Part shown: piece after piece, positions 23,288 to 30,667 of the stretch
How the letters are laid out: each line of letters begins with the position of its first letter
Position numbering within the stretch: the first letter of the stretch is position 1
Assembly (NCBI GenBank): GCA_964555735.1
Contig: CAZKTS010000236.1
Coordinates: forward strand, 1 to 35,569
Source: CAZKTS01 sp964555735
GTDB lineage: Bacteria; Actinomycetota; Acidimicrobiia; IMCC26256; PALSA-555
Reading direction: 5' to 3'
DNA length: 35,569 nucleotides
Translations under genes and position numbers: made by a program
Notes under the pieces: generated by a model
What the model saw: only the letters and a program-made list of their open reading frames with translations
What the model was told of the DNA's origin: nothing
Databases searched by the model: none

Positions 23288-24919
23288 GTGATCCCGCCTG
23301 CGTCCCCACCCCCGCGCACGCTCGACGATGCCCCCGAGACGGTCGAGGCGTCACCGGCCCCACCGGCGCCCGACCGGGGCCACGATCGGTTCGTCATCGG
23401 TCTCGTCGCGCTCGCCGTGGTCGTCGCCTGCGCGATCGGCGTGGCCGCGGAGTCGGTCGGGCACTCGCTGAACAGCGACGAGCTCGCCTGGCAGCGCCTC
23501 CTCGACATCTGGATGCACGAAGGGCACCGGAGCGCCTGGATCTCCGAGGACATCCTCTTCCCCCGGTTCGCGTCGTACCTCCTGCTCGACGCGGTCGGCA
23601 TCACCGGCCGCAACGCGGCGCTGATCACCGCCGGCGTGATGAGCGCGCTCGGCTCGCTCGCGATGGTGGGCGCGCTGCTGCTCGGTGCCGATCTGCACCG
23701 TCCGCTGCGCACACGGACCGCGATCGCCATGGTGCTCGTGGGCTGCTGGGCGCCGTTCGCCTGGGACGTCATCTTCTTCAACCCGAACTCGCGTGCGCTG
23801 GAGCTCGGGCTCGCGCTCCTCGCGGTCGCGGCCCTGGGGTGCGTGGCGACCGGCCGCCTGCGCAGTCCGGGTGCGCTCGTGGCGCTCGGCGTCGGCCTCA
23901 CGCTCCTCTGGCTCTCGGACCCGTTCGTCCTCTACTACCTCGGCGCGACCGTGGCCCTCGTCGTCGTGCTCGATGCGCTCCTCCGCGTCGAGCGCCGGCG
24001 TGCGACCGTCGTGCTCGTCCTGCTCGCGGCGTCGGCCGTGGCGTCGGTCGTGCTGCGCCGCGCCCTCGAGCTCGTCGACCTCACCGCGAAGCCGGTGGGG
24101 GAGAACCGTCGCAACCTCACCGCGATCGGCGACATCCCCGAGCGCGCCTGGGCGGTCGTCGAGCGCACGGTCGCGGTGCTCGGGGTGCGCGGCGCCGACC
24201 TCACCAGCGGTCCGGTGGACGTCGCGTTCGTCGCCTGGTTCCGGCTCGCGGTGGTGGCGGTCGGCGTGGTGGGCGTCGTGCTCGTCGTACGGCGGTGGCG
24301 GGCGTCGACCCTGCTGGCGAGGACGATGGTGGCCTGCCTGGTGACGACGCCGGCGATCGTCGTCCTCGTCAACCAGTTCGACGACCCGGGTCGGGTCATG
24401 GACCGCTATCTGTGCCTCGTGCCGATCGCGCTGGTCGTGCTCGCCGTCATCGCGGTCGACCGACTGCAGGGCGTCGGGGCGCGCGTCGCCACGGTGGCGG
24501 TGGCCGTCGTGGTCGTGGGGGCCGTCGTCAGCGGCGCGCGGATCTGGTGGGAGGACCGCAACGCGACCCCGGACGACCCCGCGCTGCGGCTCGCGGCCGC
24601 GGCATCGACCGCGGGCTTCGAGCGCGTCTACGGGTACTACTGGCTCACGGTGCCGCCGGACCAGCTCGTCGACGGCGGGGTGCGCTGGGTGACCGTCGAC
24701 TGCCGCGCCGACGGGCGGCTGCGCCTGGAGGAGTGGAACAACGACGACGCCGTGCTCCGCCCGCGCGCCGCGCCGGTGGCAGTCGCACTCGACGGGCTCT
24801 GCACATCGCTCGACGACCTGACCGACGCCTACGGCCCGCCCGACGAGCTGGTGACGATCGAGGGCACCGACTTCGCCGTGTGGCGCGACCCGCCGGACCG
24901 TCTCCTCGACCTCACCTGA
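23288..24919 (+). CDS. Large multi-pass membrane protein, GT-C-like
   Basis: 543 residues from GTG 23288, no clear family recognised. A Pro/Ala-rich cytoplasmic tail of about 35 residues precedes the first membrane segment. The first outer loop reads LNSDELAWQRLLDIWMHEG, with Asp-Glu directly after the membrane, similar in place to the DE(W) motif of the other two membrane proteins of the locus and of GT-C enzymes. Another nine or so hydrophobic segments run to about residue 420, followed by a soluble tail of about 120 residues with two cysteines (VDCRADG, DGLCTSL). I infer a polyprenyl-sugar-dependent glycosyltransferase, not proven. It follows AftD after 29 nt, and the next reading frame overlaps its stop by 1 nt if started at ATG 24919. 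Confidence 0.65.
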   Translation: MIPPASPPPRTLDDAPETVEASPAPPAPDRGHDRFVIGLVALAVVVACAIGVAAESVGHSLNSDELAWQRLLDIWMHEGHRSAWISEDILFPRFASYLLLDAVGITGRNAALITAGVMSALGSLAMVGALLLGADLHRPLRTRTAIAMVLVGCWAPFAWDVIFFNPNSRALELGLALLAVAALGCVATGRLRSPGALVALGVGLTLLWLSDPFVLYYLGATVALVVVLDALLRVERRRATVVLVLLAASAVASVVLRRALELVDLTAKPVGENRRNLTAIGDIPERAWAVVERTVAVLGVRGADLTSGPVDVAFVAWFRLAVVAVGVVGVVLVVRRWRASTLLARTMVACLVTTPAIVVLVNQFDDPGRVMDRYLCLVPIALVVLAVIAVDRLQGVGARVATVAVAVVVVGAVVSGARIWWEDRNATPDDPALRLAAAASTAGFERVYGYYWLTVPPDQLVDGGVRWVTVDCRADGRLRLEEWNNDDAVLRPRAAPVAVALDGLCTSLDDLTDAYGPPDELVTIEGTDFAVWRDPPDRLLDLT

Positions 24920-24941
24920 TGTTCACGCGATCTCCGACTCC

Positions 24942-24946
24942 AGGAG
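24942..24946 (+). promoter_or_regulatory. Ribosome binding site that decides the 24955 start
   Basis: AGGAG, 8 nt before GTG 24955. This supports GTG 24955 over ATG 24919 (which would put 12 extra residues before the lipoprotein signal) and over ATG 24970. Confidence 0.55.
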
Positions 24947-24954
24947 ACGCTCGG

Positions 24955-25893
24955 GTGCGACGATTGAAGATGGTGATCACGCGACGATGGGCAGTCGGGC
25001 TGGCGGTCCTCGCCGTCGCCGGCCTCGGCGCGGCGTGCGTGCCGGTCGCGCCGCCACCACCCCCGCCACCGCCCGTCCCGCCCGCACCCTCCGCCTTCGA
25101 GGCCATCGCCGCGCCCACCGGTGCGACGCCCGCACCGGCAGGCACGTCGGAGTGGTACTGGGCGCCGGCGCCCGACGGCCACGCCGTCACCCTCGGCGTC
25201 TACCGGCCCGCCGCGGTGACTCCTTCCACCGACACCATCCTCATCCTCAGCGGAGCGGACGGCTTCCGCCGCATCTACGAGGACCTCGCGGCCCGGTACG
25301 CGGCCGCCGGGCACATCGCCGTCGTCGGGTGCTGGTACGACCACGACGCCGTCGGCCGGGCCGCGGACGCGATCGACTGCGTGCGCGGCCCGACCTGGAA
25401 GGGGATGAACGCGAGCGCGGTCGCCGACCTCGATGCCCTCGTCGCTGCGGTGCAGCAGGTGCCGGAGGTGAACCCGGCCCGATTCGTGATCCACGGGCAT
25501 TCGTACGGCGCGGGCGTCGCCCTGCTGCGCGCCGCCGGGGGCGGCACCCAACCGGTGATCGGGTCGAGCGGCCTGTACGCGTCGACGCCGACCGGCGGTG
25601 CGGTGCCGCTGCCCACCGACGAGTTCCCGGTCGATGTCGGGGCGTCGATCACGGTGCCGGTGCTGCTCGTGCACGCGGAGGACGACGGCATCACCCTGAT
25701 CGGGCAGGTCGATGCCATGGACGCCGCCCTCAGCGCCTCGAGCCATGTCGTCGCCAAGTTCCCGACGCCTGCGCTGCACGACCTGCCGTGGCAGACGGCG
25801 ACCCTGCCCGAGGAGGTCTACCCGCCGGGCACCGAGGTGCGCGCGCAGTTCCTCGCCACGGTCGTGGACTGGCTCGGGACCACGCTGCCCTGA
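24955..25893 (+). CDS. Alpha/beta hydrolase lipoprotein with polyproline tether
   Basis: 312 residues from GTG 24955. A lipoprotein-like signal (basic RRLKMVITRR, then a hydrophobic stretch ending LGAAC) places Cys28 at the lipid anchor; the -3 Gly is unusual for a lipobox. CVPVA and eight prolines then form a rigid tether. The hydrolase domain has GHSYG at 181-185 with nucleophile Ser183, a late HAEDDG that supplies the acid, and LHDLPW with the likely catalytic His, in the style of dienelactone-hydrolase-like enzymes. It would act outside the membrane on an ester, substrate unknown; de-acylation of the surface glycan is a tempting guess because of the upstream acyltransferases. The same CVPV-polyproline anchor is used by the lipoprotein at 27067-28257. 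Confidence 0.75.
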   Translation: MRRLKMVITRRWAVGLAVLAVAGLGAACVPVAPPPPPPPPVPPAPSAFEAIAAPTGATPAPAGTSEWYWAPAPDGHAVTLGVYRPAAVTPSTDTILILSGADGFRRIYEDLAARYAAAGHIAVVGCWYDHDAVGRAADAIDCVRGPTWKGMNASAVADLDALVAAVQQVPEVNPARFVIHGHSYGAGVALLRAAGGGTQPVIGSSGLYASTPTGGAVPLPTDEFPVDVGASITVPVLLVHAEDDGITLIGQVDAMDAALSASSHVVAKFPTPALHDLPWQTATLPEEVYPPGTEVRAQFLATVVDWLGTTLP

Positions 25894-25947
25894 CCCGTCG
25901 CCCGGCGCGTCCTTCCGCGGCAGGTGACGCGCGTGTCAGGGAACGCG

Positions 25948-25953
25948 TAGCCT
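25948..25953 (+). promoter_or_regulatory. -10 element (leaderless) for the KARI-like gene
   Basis: TAGCCT with 7 nt before ATG 25961. No Shine-Dalgarno sequence is present between. Confidence 0.48.
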
Positions 25954-25960
25954 CCGCGCC

Positions 25961-26932
25961 ATGACGACCATCTTCCATGACGACGACGCCGACCTGGCGA
26001 CGATCTCCGGATCGTCCGTGGCGGTGATCGGCTACGGCAACCAGGGGCGCTCGTGGGCGCTCAACCTCCGCGACTCGGGGTTCGACGTGCGCGTCTGCGT
26101 GCGCGCCGACGCCTCGCGCGAGCAGGCGGCGGACGAGGGCTTCACGCCGGGGGAGCTCGCCGACGCGAGCGACGCCGACGTGGTGTGCGTGCTCGTGCCC
26201 GACGACGTCATCCCCTCGCTGCCGTTGCAGCGGACGGCCGACGGCCTCACCATCGTGGCGAGCGGCTACACGCTCGCGTTCGATCGCTTCGAGGTCGCCG
26301 GTGACGTCGGCATGGTCGCGCCGCGCATGCTCGGCCCGGAGGTGCGCCTCTGCTACGAGGAGGGCATCGGCTTCATCACCGCGGTCGGCGTGCACCGCGA
26401 CCACACCGGGAACGCGCTGGCGCGCACGCTGGCCGTCGCGAAGGCCATCGGCGGGCTGCGCCAGGGCGCAATCGAGCTCAGCCCTCGGCAGGAGGCGATC
26501 CTCGACCTGGCCGAGGAGCAGGTTCGGGCGCCGATCATGACGCACGTCACCGGCGCGTACGTGAGCTGCCTGCTCGAGCAGGGCATCCCGCTCGAGGCCA
26601 TCATCACGGAGCTGACGCTCTCGGGCGAGGGCGAGCGCGCGATGCGGCTCGTGCGCGAGATCGGGTACTCGGGGCAGTTCGGCTTCCACTCGCCGACGAG
26701 CCAGTACGGCCAGCTCAGCCGGCGCGAGGCGTTCGCCGAGTACGACGTCGCCGAGAAGATGCGCGAGCTGCTCGACGACATCGGCTCGGGTCGCTTCGCC
26801 GACGAGTGGGACGCCGAGCGCGACGCCGGCTACCCGAACCTGATCCGCCTGCGTGAGCAGCACGCCGGTGCTGCTGTCGCCGCCTTCGAGCAGGAGATCC
26901 GCTCGAAGATCGGCCAGGGCGCGGTCAAGTGA
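25961..26932 (+). CDS. Ketol-acid reductoisomerase-like protein with altered active site
   Basis: 323 residues, co-linear along its whole length with class I ketol-acid reductoisomerase (IlvC). The N-terminal FHDDDADL and the Rossmann loop VAVIGYGNQGRSWALNLRDSG are clear. The cofactor loop reads VRADAS, with an acid where NADPH enzymes have small residues, so NADH use is possible. At the active site, the catalytic HGF becomes SGY, VAPKGPG becomes VAPRMLG, and of the four metal-binding acids Asp and Glu of DLFGEQ are kept (DLAEEQ), the first Glu of ExxxE is kept, but the second is Ser (ELTLS). It is thus unlikely to be the valine/isoleucine enzyme, and no ilv gene is near. A related rearrangement or reduction of another 2-hydroxy-3-keto acid, or loss of catalysis, is possible. 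A strong hairpin follows the stop. Confidence 0.72.
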   Translation: MTTIFHDDDADLATISGSSVAVIGYGNQGRSWALNLRDSGFDVRVCVRADASREQAADEGFTPGELADASDADVVCVLVPDDVIPSLPLQRTADGLTIVASGYTLAFDRFEVAGDVGMVAPRMLGPEVRLCYEEGIGFITAVGVHRDHTGNALARTLAVAKAIGGLRQGAIELSPRQEAILDLAEEQVRAPIMTHVTGAYVSCLLEQGIPLEAIITELTLSGEGERAMRLVREIGYSGQFGFHSPTSQYGQLSRREAFAEYDVAEKMRELLDDIGSGRFADEWDAERDAGYPNLIRLREQHAGAAVAAFEQEIRSKIGQGAVK

Positions 26933-26939
26933 CCGCTGG

Positions 26940-26980
26940 TGGAGAGCGTGGCCTCCCGAATCGGTAGGCCAGGCTCTCCA
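26940..26980 (+). terminator. Long hairpin after the KARI-like gene
   Basis: Arms 26940-26954 and 26966-26980 pair over 15 bp with one mismatch (TGGAGAGCgTGGCCT against AGGCCAgGCTCTCCA), loop 11 nt. There is no T-run, as is common in GC-rich actinobacteria. A smaller hairpin, GCGGTC/GACCGC at 26921-26926 and 26931-26936, spans the stop codon just before. Both arms are long enough to act for either strand. The remaining part of the 134-bp gap holds only the next promoter. Confidence 0.6.
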
Positions 26981-27054
26981 GACGGCGCTTCGGAACGGCC
27001 GCCGGCGACGCGAATTTCACACCACCCTCACTAGAACACACGGCCCCCGTGGCC

Positions 27055-27060
27055 TACCGT
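27055..27060 (+). promoter_or_regulatory. -10 element (leaderless) for the propeller-like lipoprotein gene
   Basis: TACCGT, 6 nt before ATG 27067. It places the start at 27067 and not at the in-frame GTG 27049. Confidence 0.4.
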
Positions 27061-27066
27061 CGTCGG

Positions 27067-28257
27067 ATGCGGCGGATCCCCTCTCCGCGCGCCCGCTGGC
27101 GTCGTCACGCGCGCTGGTCGGTCGCTGCGCTCGGTGCGGCGGCGCTCCTCAGCGCGTGCGTCCCGGTCACGCCGCCACCACCGCCACCACCGCCGCCTCC
27201 GACGCAGTACTGCGGCGCCGGCGCGCCCACCACGGCCGCGCAGCACCAGGCGCTCTACGACGCGCTGAACACGGTGGACGCCGAGTTCGCGGCCGGCGAC
27301 TTCGGGTACCCCGTCGACCTCGGCGCGGGGAAGACGCTCTACCTGATGGGCGACACCTGGGTCGGGCGCGTCGCGAACGACGCCATGGTCGATCCGTTCA
27401 GGATGGTGCACACCGCGTTCCTCGCGCAGCAGGGCGCGTGCATCACGCCGACGTTTGCCGGCTCGCGCGGGGCCCGTACCGACCTCGTGCCGTCGCCGGC
27501 CACGGACGAGTGGCGCTGGCCGCTGTCGGGGTTCGTCGACGGCTCACAGCTCCGGATGTTCGTCCAGAGCTTCCGGCGGGGATCGGGCCTCTGCCAGTGC
27601 ATCCCACTCGGCGTCGAGGTCGCGACGTTCTCGCTGCCTGGCCTCACCCTGCAGAGCGTCGTGGCGAGCCCACGGCCCGAGGTGCTGCCCGAGTTCGGCA
27701 CGGGCGTCGTGACCGCCGACGGGTTCCACTACATCTACGGTCGCGACCACGATCTCGGCTACGTCGCGCGGGTCCCCGTCGGCGCCGACGTCACCGACGG
27801 CGCGACGTGGCGGTACTGGAACGGCGGCGTCACCGGCACCGACGCCGACTGGGGCACCGACGGCACGAGCGGGTGCCTCCCGGGCCTCGGCGGACCGTGC
27901 CCGATGACGTTCGAGATGCCCGGTGGCACGGTCTCGACCACCGGGCCGAACGCCGGGCTGTACGTGCAGCCCGACTCCGGTGGCGGCTTCGTCGCCTCGG
28001 CGATGCTCGCCGACGTCAGCGATCCGACGATCGCGGTGTGGCACGGCGACACGCCGGTGGGGCCGTGGCTGGCTCCGCAGGTCGCAGCCGAGCCGACGAT
28101 CCCCAGCGAAGGGTTCGCGTACGCCGGCAAGGTGTTCCGCACCGCATCGGCCGGCGGCGCCGCTCCGTGGATGGCGAGCTACAGCACCAACGTCGCCGAC
28201 AACCACCTCCGGATCAGCGCCTACAAGGTGGCCTTCGCCGACTCAGGGTACCCGTAG
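27067..28257 (+). CDS. Lipoprotein with DUF4185/GH43-like beta-propeller domain and polyproline tether
   Basis: 396 residues from ATG 27067. Signal: RRHAR, hydrophobic AALGAAALLSAC with lipobox LSAC, lipidated Cys31. CVPVT and ten prolines then form a tether before QYCGAG. The mature part has repeated beta-strand units with LYLMGDTWVG, RMVHTAFLAQ, FHYIYGRDHD and FVASAMLADVSDPTIAVWHGD, matching the style of DUF4185 proteins, five-bladed propellers related to glycoside hydrolases of the GH43/GH32 fold. A carbohydrate role at the cell surface fits the locus. Assignment is by pattern, not by a firm motif, and a plain binding protein is possible. The next gene has its own promoter. Confidence 0.65.
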   Translation: MRRIPSPRARWRRHARWSVAALGAAALLSACVPVTPPPPPPPPPPTQYCGAGAPTTAAQHQALYDALNTVDAEFAAGDFGYPVDLGAGKTLYLMGDTWVGRVANDAMVDPFRMVHTAFLAQQGACITPTFAGSRGARTDLVPSPATDEWRWPLSGFVDGSQLRMFVQSFRRGSGLCQCIPLGVEVATFSLPGLTLQSVVASPRPEVLPEFGTGVVTADGFHYIYGRDHDLGYVARVPVGADVTDGATWRYWNGGVTGTDADWGTDGTSGCLPGLGGPCPMTFEMPGGTVSTTGPNAGLYVQPDSGGGFVASAMLADVSDPTIAVWHGDTPVGPWLAPQVAAEPTIPSEGFAYAGKVFRTASAGGAAPWMASYSTNVADNHLRISAYKVAFADSGYP

Positions 28258-28271
28258 TACCTGACAAGGGC

Positions 28272-28301
28272 TTGCAATCGACAATCATTGTCGATTAGCA
28301 T
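28272..28301 (+). promoter_or_regulatory. Promoter of the perR-like gene (-35 TTGCAA, -10 TAGCAT)
   Basis: TTGCAA at 28272-28277 and TAGCAT at 28296-28301 with an 18-bp spacer. ATG 28309 follows after 7 nt, so a leaderless transcript is expected. The PerR/Fur-like palindrome fills the spacer, so binding would block RNA polymerase. Confidence 0.6.
28276..28296. promoter_or_regulatory. PerR/Fur-type operator (perfect palindrome)
   Basis: Ten-base arms AATCGACAAT and ATTGTCGATT around a single central C, perfectly symmetric. The core ACAATCATTGT agrees in 9 of 11 places with the PerR box core ATAATNATTAT, in the 7-1-7 layout of Fur-family sites. It overlaps the -35/-10 spacer of the regulator gene downstream, so autorepression is expected. 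It is the clearest regulatory site in the window. Confidence 0.8.
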
Positions 28302-28308
28302 GCTCGGC

Positions 28309-28746
28309 ATGAAGACGGCCGACGAGCTCACCGATCGGTTCCGCGAGTGCGGGCTGCGGGTCACGCCGCAGCGTCAGGCCATCTTTCGGCTGCTCCAGGG
28401 CGACGGCAGCCACCCCACGGTCGAGTCGCTCTACGAGCGGGCCCGCACCGAGATGCCCACCATCTCGCTCAAGACCGTGTACCAGACGGTCCACGACCTC
28501 GAGGAGATGGGGGAGGTGGAGCTGATCCACCTCGGGACCGGCAGCGTCCGCGTCGACCCCAACGTCGAGGACTCGCACCACCACCTCATCTGCGTCGAAT
28601 GCGGCGCGGTGCGCGACGTCCTCGTCGACGTCGCCGATCTCGAGCTGCCCGCGCGTGAGCGCGGCGGCTTCACCATCGCCGATGTCGCGGTGCACTTCCG
28701 CGGCGTCTGTGAGTCGTGCGCGACGCGCCCGCGCGTCGCCGGATGA
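28309..28746 (+). CDS. perR: PerR-type Fur family transcriptional regulator
   Basis: 145 residues from ATG 28309. N-terminal winged helix (LRVTPQRQAIFRLLQ, TISLKTVYQTVHDLEEMG) and C-terminal metal domain. The structural zinc site is C95xxC98 and C134xxC137. The regulatory site residues are His35 (SHPTVE), Asp83 (RVDPN), His90-92 (DSHHHLIC) and Asp103, five residues after Cys98. PerR has Asp at that last position, Fur has Glu, so this is a peroxide sensor of the PerR type by sequence. Such proteins hold Fe or Mn and release DNA when a histidine is oxidised by H2O2. A perfect palindrome in its promoter and the rubrerythrin gene 61 nt downstream fit a peroxide-response unit. Confidence 0.84.
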   Translation: MKTADELTDRFRECGLRVTPQRQAIFRLLQGDGSHPTVESLYERARTEMPTISLKTVYQTVHDLEEMGEVELIHLGTGSVRVDPNVEDSHHHLICVECGAVRDVLVDVADLELPARERGGFTIADVAVHFRGVCESCATRPRVAG

Positions 28747-28796
28747 CGAAGCACCACCCACCAGCACCACCACCAGAACTGACCACCCAGCGATGC

Positions 28797-28802
28797 AAGG
28801 AG
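28797..28802 (+). promoter_or_regulatory. Ribosome binding site of rubrerythrin
   Basis: AAGGAG, 5 nt before ATG 28808. It selects this ATG over the in-frame ATG 28793, which would place the binding site inside the gene. A strong Shine-Dalgarno here fits translation from a bicistronic message started at the perR promoter. Confidence 0.65.
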
Positions 28803-28807
28803 TCACC

Positions 28808-29227
<420 letters not shown>

Positions 29228-29252
29228 GGACCGCAACGGATACGGAAAAGCG

Positions 29253-29279
29253 CGGCCCCGGGGTACAGCCCCGGGGCCG
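29253..29279 (+). terminator. Rho-independent-like terminator after rubrerythrin
   Basis: Perfect 11-bp GC stem (29253-29263 with 29269-29279) around the loop TACAG, preceded by GGAAAAG and followed by TCGCATCTCT rather than a T-run. It separates the perR-rubrerythrin unit from the Fe-S protein gene; the symmetric stem could act on either strand. Confidence 0.75.
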
Positions 29280-29317
29280 TCGCATCTCTGGTCGGCTCGT
29301 CCACGAAAGGCAGGCCG

Positions 29318-30667
29318 GTGACCGCGACCACCCATCTCTACGACCCGCTCGACCCCGTCTACTTCGATCCGCAGGATGCCCGTGCCGAGCGGGACCGCAC
29401 GTTCCAGATCTGCTCCGACTGCCGCGTCTGCGTGCGGTTCTGCCCGTCGTTCAAGGACCTGTTCCGGTTCATCGACGAGGACGAGTCGGCCGAGGACGTC
29501 TCGGTGCTGAGCGACGCCGAGCACAAGCAGGTCGTCGACGAGTGCTACCAGTGCAAGCTCTGCTACGTCGTCTGCCCGTACACGCCCGACCAGGGCCAGG
29601 AGTGGAAGATCGACTTCCCGCGCCTGATGCTGCGGTCGCTGGCGATCCAGGGCAAGGCGGGCGAGGTGCAGAAGGGCGCGCGGCTCCTGGCCCGCACCGA
29701 CCTCCAGGGCAAGGTCGCCACGTCGCTGTCCGGGATGGTCAACGGCACCAACCGGTGGAAGCCGGTGCGCTTCCTGATGGAGAAGACCACCGGCATCGCG
29801 CGCGATCGGCTCCTGCCCGACTTCGCCAAGGAGCGGTTCTCCAAGTGGTTCGCCAAGCACGAGGCACCCACGTCGGCCGCGCCGGCGCGTGGCTCGGTGT
29901 CGTTGTTCCCCACGTGTCTCGTGGAGTACCAGCAGCCGGCCATCGGCCAGGCCACCGTCGGCGTGTTCGAGCGCAACGGCATCGCGTGCGACCTCCCCGA
30001 GGGTCAGGTGTGCTGCGGCATGCCCTGGCTCGACGCCGGTGACGTCGACAAGTTCGAGGAGCACGCCACCACGAACGTCGCCGCGCTCGTCGACGCGGTG
30101 CGCGCCGGGCACGACGTCATCGTTCCGCAACCCACGTGCGCGTACGTCCTGAAGAACGAGTACCCCGACTTCCTCGGGACCGACGACGCGAAGCTGGTGG
30201 CCGAGCACACCTTCGACGCCGCCGAGTACCTCATGGCCCGCAACCGTGAGGAGCCGCTCGACCAGGACTTCTCGCAGGGCACCACCTACGACACGATCAC
30301 CTGGCAGGCGGCGTGCCACTACCGCGCGCAGCAGATCGGGCCGAAGAGCAAGCAGCTCATGGAGCTCACGGGCGCGAAGGTCTCGATGATCGAGCGTTGC
30401 TCGGCGATCGACGGAACCTGGGGCTTGCGCGCCGAGAACGTCGAGATGGCGCGCAAGATCGCCAAGCCCCTCATGGAGGCGGTCGAGAAGGCCGACAGCG
30501 AGCTGGTGGCCGGCGACTGCCAGCTCTCGAACACGGCGATCCGCGAGGGCACGGGTCGCCAGCCGGTGCACCCGATCCAGGTGCTGGCGCGCGCCTACGG
30601 CATCGAGACGGCCGACGGAGAGCAGGCCGAGGGAGAGCAGGCCGAGAGAGAGCAGAGGATGACGTGA
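29318..30667 (+). CDS. Heterodisulfide reductase/GlpC-like iron-sulfur oxidoreductase
   Basis: 449 residues from GTG 29318; AAGG at 29307-29310 is a weak ribosome binding site. Two [4Fe-4S] ferredoxin motifs near the N-terminus, C32xxC35xxC38xxxC42 and C76xxC79xxC82xxxC86, then two CCG-type domains: PTCLVEY...QVCCGMP at about 195-235 and ACHYRAQQIG...GDCQLSN at about 330-405, the second partly degenerate. This is the GlpC/HdrD/GlcF design of proteins that pass electrons to membrane quinones or disulfides. The C-terminal tail after IETADGEQ is a 15-bp repeat product. Downstream DUF3501 and upstream rubrerythrin are a recurrent neighbourhood, so electron supply to rubrerythrin is a reasonable but untested role. 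Confidence 0.82.
   Translation: MTATTHLYDPLDPVYFDPQDARAERDRTFQICSDCRVCVRFCPSFKDLFRFIDEDESAEDVSVLSDAEHKQVVDECYQCKLCYVVCPYTPDQGQEWKIDFPRLMLRSLAIQGKAGEVQKGARLLARTDLQGKVATSLSGMVNGTNRWKPVRFLMEKTTGIARDRLLPDFAKERFSKWFAKHEAPTSAAPARGSVSLFPTCLVEYQQPAIGQATVGVFERNGIACDLPEGQVCCGMPWLDAGDVDKFEEHATTNVAALVDAVRAGHDVIVPQPTCAYVLKNEYPDFLGTDDAKLVAEHTFDAAEYLMARNREEPLDQDFSQGTTYDTITWQAACHYRAQQIGPKSKQLMELTGAKVSMIERCSAIDGTWGLRAENVEMARKIAKPLMEAVEKADSELVAGDCQLSNTAIREGTGRQPVHPIQVLARAYGIETADGEQAEGEQAEREQRMT
30611..30655 (+). repeat. Three tandem 15-bp repeats at the 3' end of the Fe-S protein gene
   Basis: Units at 30611-30625, 30626-30640 and 30641-30655, each GCCGA(c/g)(g/a)GAGAGCAG, with one or two changes between copies. 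They are in frame and encode ADGEQ, AEGEQ and AEREQ. Copy number could vary by slippage without breaking the frame. Confidence 0.8.

Noticed and set aside
18825..23363. A 1512-codon open frame on the minus strand opposite the AftD-like gene
   Set aside because: Its translation is a low-complexity Arg/Asp/Val/Gly mix with no domain, a typical antisense shadow of a GC-rich gene with strong third-position bias. The plus strand has clear AftD motifs.
24919..24954. ATG 24919 as the start of the alpha/beta hydrolase
   Set aside because: It would put 12 residues before the basic n-region, with no ribosome binding site; GTG 24955 has AGGAG 8 nt upstream.
25961..26932. Calling the 25961 gene ilvC
   Set aside because: The catalytic His, Lys and one metal Glu of the KARI active site are replaced, and there are no branched-chain amino acid genes nearby.
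25050..27210. CCG/CCA runs coding for polyproline as a mobile repeat
   Set aside because: They are explained by the proline tether of two lipoproteins, and the flanking DNA is not repeated.
28747..28807. CACCA-rich stretch before rubrerythrin as a repeat array
   Set aside because: The units are irregular and only 61 bp long, with no spacer pattern, so it is not a CRISPR or a defined repeat.
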